A DNA stretch of 7,928 nt from Anaerolineaceae bacterium (GTDB taxonomy: Bacteria; Chloroflexota; Anaerolineae; Anaerolineales; Anaerolineaceae). The position numbers and the translations under genes are program-made. A model generated the notes under the pieces. It was given only the letters and a program-made list of their open reading frames with translations. It was not told where the DNA came from and did no database searches. This document shows, piece by piece, positions 5,707 through 7,928 of this stretch (its first letter is position 1; each line of letters starts with the position of its first letter). Where the stretch lies: contig JAGOIM010000064.1 of NCBI GenBank assembly GCA_017995665.1, positions 1 through 7,928 on the forward strand, in the 5' to 3' direction.

Positions 5707-7236
5707 GTGCCCATGCTCGCTCACGTCTTTTCTTGCGCTGTTGTTGGCCTTGATGGTGTCCTCATAGACATCGAGGTCGATTATGGGCAAGGTTTGCCGG
5801 GGCGTATCGCAACCGTTGGCTTACCCGACGAAGCCGTCAAAGAGAGCAAAGAACGGGTATTTTCCGCCATCAAAAACGCTTCGCTCGTTTTTCCTCGACA
5901 ACCTCTGACAATCAACCTTGCCCCCGCTTCAGTTCGTAAAGAAGGTCCTTTTTTCGATCTTCCCATAGCAATTGGTGTCCTGATTACCAGCGACCAAATT
6001 GAAGCCGAAGCCATCGAAAACTCCTTAATCCTCGGTGAACTTTCTTTGGATGGGACGGTCCGGCATGTACGTGGGGTTTTGGCAGCCGCCGCCCTGGCTC
6101 GTTCGGAAGGCTACAACAAACTTTACGTACCAGCCCAGGATGCAGCCGAAGCTTCTCTGATTCCCGAAATCGAAGTCTACCCGGTTAAAACGCTCTACCA
6201 ACTCTGGCAACACCTCAACGGCGTTGAGTTGATCGAGCCTTTCAAAGCTGGCGACCTGACCGCTCCCGAATTTGAAATGCCCTACACCGATTTCAGCGAA
6301 ATCAAAGGGCAGGAACACATCAAGCGCGCCCTCGAAATCGCCGCAGCCGGTGGACACAACCTCCTGATGACCGGCTCTCCCGGTGCCGGCAAAACACTCC
6401 TCGCTCGGGCAATGACCTCAATTTTGCCTTCGATGAGCCTCGATGAATCCCTCGAAGTAACCCGCATTTACTCCATCAGCGATCAATTGGCAGCCGGAAC
6501 GCCCCTCATTCGTCAACGCCCCTTTCGTGCCCCCCACCACACCATCAGCCATGCCGGCTTAGTCGGCGGTGGGCATATTCCGCGCCCGGGTGAAATTTCA
6601 CTTGCCCATCGTGGCGTTCTATTCCTCGACGAATTACCCGAATTTGGCAAACGCATTCTTGAAGTTTTACGCCAGCCGGTTGAAGATAAAGTCGTAACCA
6701 TCAGCCGTGCTCAGGGCGCTTTCACCTTCCCTGCCAACTTTATGCTCGTCGGTGCAATGAACCCCTGCCCATGCGGTTATTTTGGCGATAACATGCGCCA
6801 ATGCACCTGCCCGCCTGCCGCAATCAGCAACTATCAAAAACGCATCTCCGGACCGCTTTTAGACCGAATAGACATCCATTTGCAAGTTCCCCGCGTCGAT
6901 TATCACAAACTCAGCGAACAACGCACCGGAGAAAGTTCGGAAACCATTCGAGCCAGAGTCGAAGCCGCCCGTCAGATTCAGATCAAGCGTTTTGAGGGCA
7001 CAAAATTAGTCAGCAACGCCGATATGACCCCAAAAGAAATCCGGGTCTATTGCCAATTGGACCCCTCCGGCGAAGCCCTGATGCGAACGGCAATGCGCCA
7101 ATTGCGCCTGACCGCCCGCGGTTACCATCGTGTCCTGAAACTCGCCAGAACCATCGCAGACAGCGCCGGAGAACCGAGTATCAAAAGCGAACACCTCGCC
7201 GAAGCCCTCCAATACCGCCAGATTGAAGACAATTAA
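5707..7236 (+). CDS. comM: ComM/YifB family Mg-chelatase-like AAA+ ATPase
   Basis: A complete 509-residue protein, the usual length for ComM. Residues about 20-141 form the N-terminal ChlI/Lon-like fold, with family signatures VGLPDEAVKESKERV and INLAPASVRKEGPFFDLPIAIG. The AAA+ core has Walker A GSPGAGKT (223-230), Walker B VLFLDEL (304-310), a sensor-1 type Asn in GAMNPCPCG (Asn352), four cysteines in NPCPCG...CTCP (354, 356, 366, 368) that may bind metal, and a candidate arginine finger in GPLLDRIDI (Arg387). The Mg-chelatase C-terminal domain covers about 408-504, with sensor-2 type Arg471 in RLTARGYHR. Characterised ComM is a hexameric helicase that drives branch migration while incoming DNA is integrated during natural transformation. 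The start is either GTG 5707, favoured if the message is leaderless, or ATG 5713 (MLAHVFS), which aligns with typical family starts. No clear terminator follows. Confidence 0.95.
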   Translation: MPMLAHVFSCAVVGLDGVLIDIEVDYGQGLPGRIATVGLPDEAVKESKERVFSAIKNASLVFPRQPLTINLAPASVRKEGPFFDLPIAIGVLITSDQIEAEAIENSLILGELSLDGTVRHVRGVLAAAALARSEGYNKLYVPAQDAAEASLIPEIEVYPVKTLYQLWQHLNGVELIEPFKAGDLTAPEFEMPYTDFSEIKGQEHIKRALEIAAAGGHNLLMTGSPGAGKTLLARAMTSILPSMSLDESLEVTRIYSISDQLAAGTPLIRQRPFRAPHHTISHAGLVGGGHIPRPGEISLAHRGVLFLDELPEFGKRILEVLRQPVEDKVVTISRAQGAFTFPANFMLVGAMNPCPCGYFGDNMRQCTCPPAAISNYQKRISGPLLDRIDIHLQVPRVDYHKLSEQRTGESSETIRARVEAARQIQIKRFEGTKLVSNADMTPKEIRVYCQLDPSGEALMRTAMRQLRLTARGYHRVLKLARTIADSAGEPSIKSEHLAEALQYRQIEDN

Positions 7237-7302
7237 CGCAGCAAACCCGCTCTAATCCCGGCTTACGTCTTCATAATCAAAAATTGCCCCCCATAACCCG
7301 GG

Positions 7303-7316
7303 TATACGTGTATAAT
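7303..7316 (+). promoter_or_regulatory. hsdM -10 box overlapped by an inverted repeat
   Basis: A consensus TATAAT lies at 7311-7316, so transcription should start near 7323 and give a leader of about 24 nt. It overlaps the perfect inverted repeat TATAC-GT-GTATA (7303-7314). The ACCCGGGT palindrome (7296-7303) touches it on the upstream side. No -35 is well spaced: TTGCCC at 7284-7289 is 21 nt away. Overlapping palindromes at a -10 suggest an operator, but no regulator is visible. The intergenic stretch 7237-7302 shows no terminator for comM. Confidence 0.5.
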
Positions 7317-7346
7317 CATCTAAATCACCCAAAAAGGGGAGAAACC

Positions 7347-7928
7347 ATGGCAGAAATCAACACAAACACCAATCAACGAAACGAACTCCATCGGGCAATT
7401 TGGAACATTGCCAACGACCTCCGCGGTGCGGTTGACGGATGGGATTTCAAACAATATGTTCTCGGAATGCTTTTTTACCGCTATATTTCCGAAAACCTCA
7501 GCGATTACGTCAACGAAACCCAACAAAAAGCTGGTTTCAAAGATTTCTCATATGCCAGTCAAACCGATGCCTACGCCGAAAACGCTCGTCAGCAAATGGT
7601 TAAAACCAAAGGTTTCTTCATTCTCCCCAGCGAACTCTTTGAAAACGTTCGCCGCAATGCCCCGACCGACCCAAACCTCAACACCACCCTCTATAACGTT
7701 TTCAAAAACATTGAAACCTCAAGCATAGGCTCTGAGTCCGAACAAAACTTCAAAGGACTCTTCGAAGATATGGACGTCAACAGCAACAAACTCGGCAACG
7801 GCGTCCTTGAACGCAACAAACGCCTGGTCAACCTGATGAACGGCATCGGCGAGATGAAATTGGGTACCTACAAAGAAAATCATATCGATGCCTTTGGTGA
7901 TGCCTATGAATTCCTCATGACCATGTAC
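7347..7928 (+). CDS. hsdM: HsdM, type I restriction-modification DNA methyltransferase subunit, N-terminal part
   Basis: The frame is open from ATG 7347 to the right edge: 194 residues, all in frame. The start LHRAIWNIANDLRGAVDGWDFKQYVLGMLFYRYISENL is a textbook HsdM N-terminal (HsdM_N) segment. The helical N-domain runs to about residue 165, and DAFGDAYEFLMTMY (181-194) is the entry to the N6-adenine methyltransferase domain. The SAM-binding and NPPY-type catalytic motifs must lie beyond the window. HsdM with HsdS methylates adenine in a bipartite target, and with HsdR forms the restriction complex; hsdS and hsdR are likely downstream but not seen. AGGGGAG (7335-7341), 5 nt before the ATG, is a good ribosome site. 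It follows comM on the same strand after 110 bp, with its own promoter, so it probably starts a separate operon. Confidence 0.93.
   Translation, partial: MAEINTNTNQRNELHRAIWNIANDLRGAVDGWDFKQYVLGMLFYRYISENLSDYVNETQQKAGFKDFSYASQTDAYAENARQQMVKTKGFFILPSELFENVRRNAPTDPNLNTTLYNVFKNIETSSIGSESEQNFKGLFEDMDVNSNKLGNGVLERNKRLVNLMNGIGEMKLGTYKENHIDAFGDAYEFLMTMY

Noticed and set aside
5131..5767. Plus-strand open frames of 127 and 67 codons with shared peptide stretches
   Set aside because: Their similarity comes only from the 113-bp DNA repeat read in one frame; they overlap the start of the peptidase gene and of comM, and have no ribosome site.
5707..7928. A linked competence and restriction system (comM plus hsdM)
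   Set aside because: The genes are co-directional, but hsdM has its own promoter and ribosome site, and no other competence gene is present; neighbourhood alone does not support a functional unit.

Overview
The window looks like chromosomal DNA from a free-living bacterium, most plausibly an Anaerolineae-type member of the Chloroflexota. This is an inference. It rests on the secreted gingipain-like protease with a short C-terminal YLP-type tail, on the style of the membrane/GAF/PAS sensor kinase, and on start codons placed right after -10 boxes. No rRNA or other marker gene is present to confirm it.

Layout. (1) 1-1799, minus strand: a multi-pass membrane sensor-kinase-like protein, cut by the left edge just after its H-box. 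The expected phospho-acceptor histidine is an asparagine. (2) 1800-2144: intergenic, with an extended -10 promoter for the kinase gene, a mosaic of palindromic modules (about 1900-2070), and a strong intrinsic terminator for the gene to its right. (3) 2145-5198, minus strand: a secreted 1017-residue C25 (gingipain-type) cysteine peptidase with Ig-like, FnIII-like and MAM/jelly-roll-like C-terminal modules. (4) 5199-5706: a 508-bp divergent intergenic region. It holds the peptidase leader, almost three tandem copies of a 113-bp hairpin-bearing repeat, a six-run G-quadruplex motif, and the comM -10 box. (5) 5707-7236, plus strand: complete comM/yifB. (6) 7237-7346: intergenic with the hsdM promoter. 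(7) 7347-7928, plus strand: the N-terminal 194 residues of HsdM, a type I restriction-modification methyltransferase, cut by the right edge.

The genes do not form one pathway. The peptidase and kinase genes are co-directional, but a terminator and a separate promoter lie between them. ComM (processing of incoming DNA in transformation) and HsdM (DNA modification) both handle DNA, but each seems to have its own promoter. I see no transposase, CRISPR array, tRNA or phage gene.

The most notable signals are the His-to-Asn change in the kinase H-box, the family of hairpin modules shared by the two intergenic regions, and matching -10-to-start geometry suggesting leaderless transcripts for two genes. 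I did not find a convincing new multi-gene system.
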